The position numbers and the translations under genes were made by a program. Source: Planctomycetota bacterium (GTDB taxonomy: Bacteria; Planctomycetota; Phycisphaerae; Phycisphaerales; SM1A02). Taken from it: a stretch of DNA of 7,592 bases. Below, piece after piece: positions 7,078-7,592 of this stretch. The notes below the pieces were generated by a model, which saw only the letters and a program-made list of their open reading frames with translations, was not told where the DNA came from and searched no databases. How positions within the stretch are numbered: position 1 is the stretch's first letter; every line of letters starts with the position of its first letter. The DNA lies in assembly GCA_009924765.1 (NCBI GenBank), contig RFQW01000067.1, forward strand, positions 1 to 7,592, in the 5' to 3' direction.

Positions 7078-7592
7078 CAGTGCACCTCGAACACGTCGGT
7101 GTCGCCGCCCTCTTCGCGCGGCTTGGTCAGCGTGACCAGGGGCTCCAGCTTGTACTTGTGGCCCAGGCCCTTCACCAGACCGATCACCATCGGCGCCAGG
7201 CCGGCGCGCTTGGAGACGTAGTCAAGCGCCAGGCTGCGGTCCTTCACGTCGTGCACGCGGAACGACGGCGGCTTCAGGTTGGGCATCATCAGCGCCACGC
7301 GCACATGCATGGCATCGAGATTGGCAAGCGCTTCCGGGAACGTGGTTCCAAGCTGGTCGAGCAGCGCGCCGTATCCGCGCTGCGCGGTGAAGGCCACCCA
7401 GTGCACGCCGATCGCCTCCACCAGTTCCGCGCCGCCACGACCCGTGGCTTCGCAGGTGGCGCCTACCAGCGCGAAGGTGAGCGCGTCGGGGTACTGCTCG
7501 AGCGGCAGGAAGCCGTCCTCCTGCATGCCGGCCTTGGCTCGCACCTGCTGCCACACCGCATCGCCAAAGGCATGCGTGACGTAGTCCTGCAC
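7074..7592 (-). CDS. H-NOX (haem NO/O2-binding) sensor, 5' end cut by window
   Basis: This is a soluble haem gas sensor; 172 residues are visible and roughly the first six to eight are beyond the window edge, so the GTG at 7592 is probably not the true start. Counting from the edge, the proximal haem ligand is His96 (NLDAMH), the haem-distorting proline is Pro109 (in MPNLKPPSFRV), and the haem propionate clamp YxSxR is Y125-V-S127-K-R129. All three spacings match the family (H102, P115, Y131/S133/R135 in the Thermoanaerobacter protein). The distal position five residues after the Arg, a Tyr in oxygen binders, is Pro134, so NO rather than O2 is the likely ligand. The stop overlaps the HNOBA start by four bases, so the two are surely one operon and probably one complex. 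Confidence 0.93.
   Translation of the reverse strand: MQDYVTHAFGDAVWQQVRAKAGMQEDGFLPLEQYPDALTFALVGATCEATGRGGAELVEAIGVHWVAFTAQRGYGALLDQLGTTFPEALANLDAMHVRVALMMPNLKPPSFRVHDVKDRSLALDYVSKRAGLAPMVIGLVKGLGHKYKLEPLVTLTKPREEGGDTDVFEVHW
7083..7088 (-). promoter_or_regulatory. Shine-Dalgarno site of the HNOBA gene
   Basis: On the minus strand GAGGTG lies five bases before the GTG at 7077, inside the last codons of the H-NOX gene. It supports the GTG start and translation coupled to that of H-NOX. Confidence 0.6.

Noticed and set aside
1..7592. CRISPR array, insertion sequence or attachment site
   Set aside because: No regularly spaced repeats, transposase or integrase genes, or direct repeat of the tRNA end were seen in the window.

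Overview
This GC-rich window is tightly packed and looks like a planctomycete chromosome, most likely class Phycisphaerae. That placement is inferred from three things: a long valyl-tRNA synthetase with extra segments of the kind I associate with that group, a lipoprotein metallopeptidase related to DUF1570-type proteins, and a separate H-NOX/HNOBA gene pair. I could not run any search.

Layout from left to right. A small one-helix membrane protein (40-285, +) overlaps by four bases a short-chain dehydrogenase of the FolM/pteridine reductase type (282-1012, +), whose glycine-rich NADPH motif is split by an apparent frameshift near 327-331. That gene runs tail to tail, with a 12-base overlap, into a TPR lipoprotein on the minus strand (1001-2008, -). 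The TPR gene is head to head with valS: the two start codons share the palindrome CATG at 2006-2009. valS (2007-5160, +) is followed by a lipoprotein metallopeptidase (5160-6302, +). In the sequence as given these two form one open frame of 1431 codons. A frameshift near 5121-5137 appears to hide the natural valS stop, a TGA that overlaps the peptidase ATG as TGATG.

The right end is on the minus strand. It holds an H-NOX haem sensor cut by the window edge (7074-7592, -), a GTGA overlap into an HNOBA plus coiled-coil protein (6502-7077, -), and then a tRNA-Ser(TGA) gene (6381-6467, -) 34 bases downstream. Convergent transcription from the peptidase gene and the tRNA meets in a short spacer with a GC-rich hairpin.

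Functionally, valS and tRNA-Ser belong to translation, though to different amino acids. The SDR is probably a pteridine reductase. The two lipoproteins point to envelope functions of unknown target. The H-NOX/HNOBA pair resembles the regulatory half of animal soluble guanylate cyclase divided into two genes with no catalytic domain, and is the most interesting system here. There is no gene-free stretch longer than about 80 bases.
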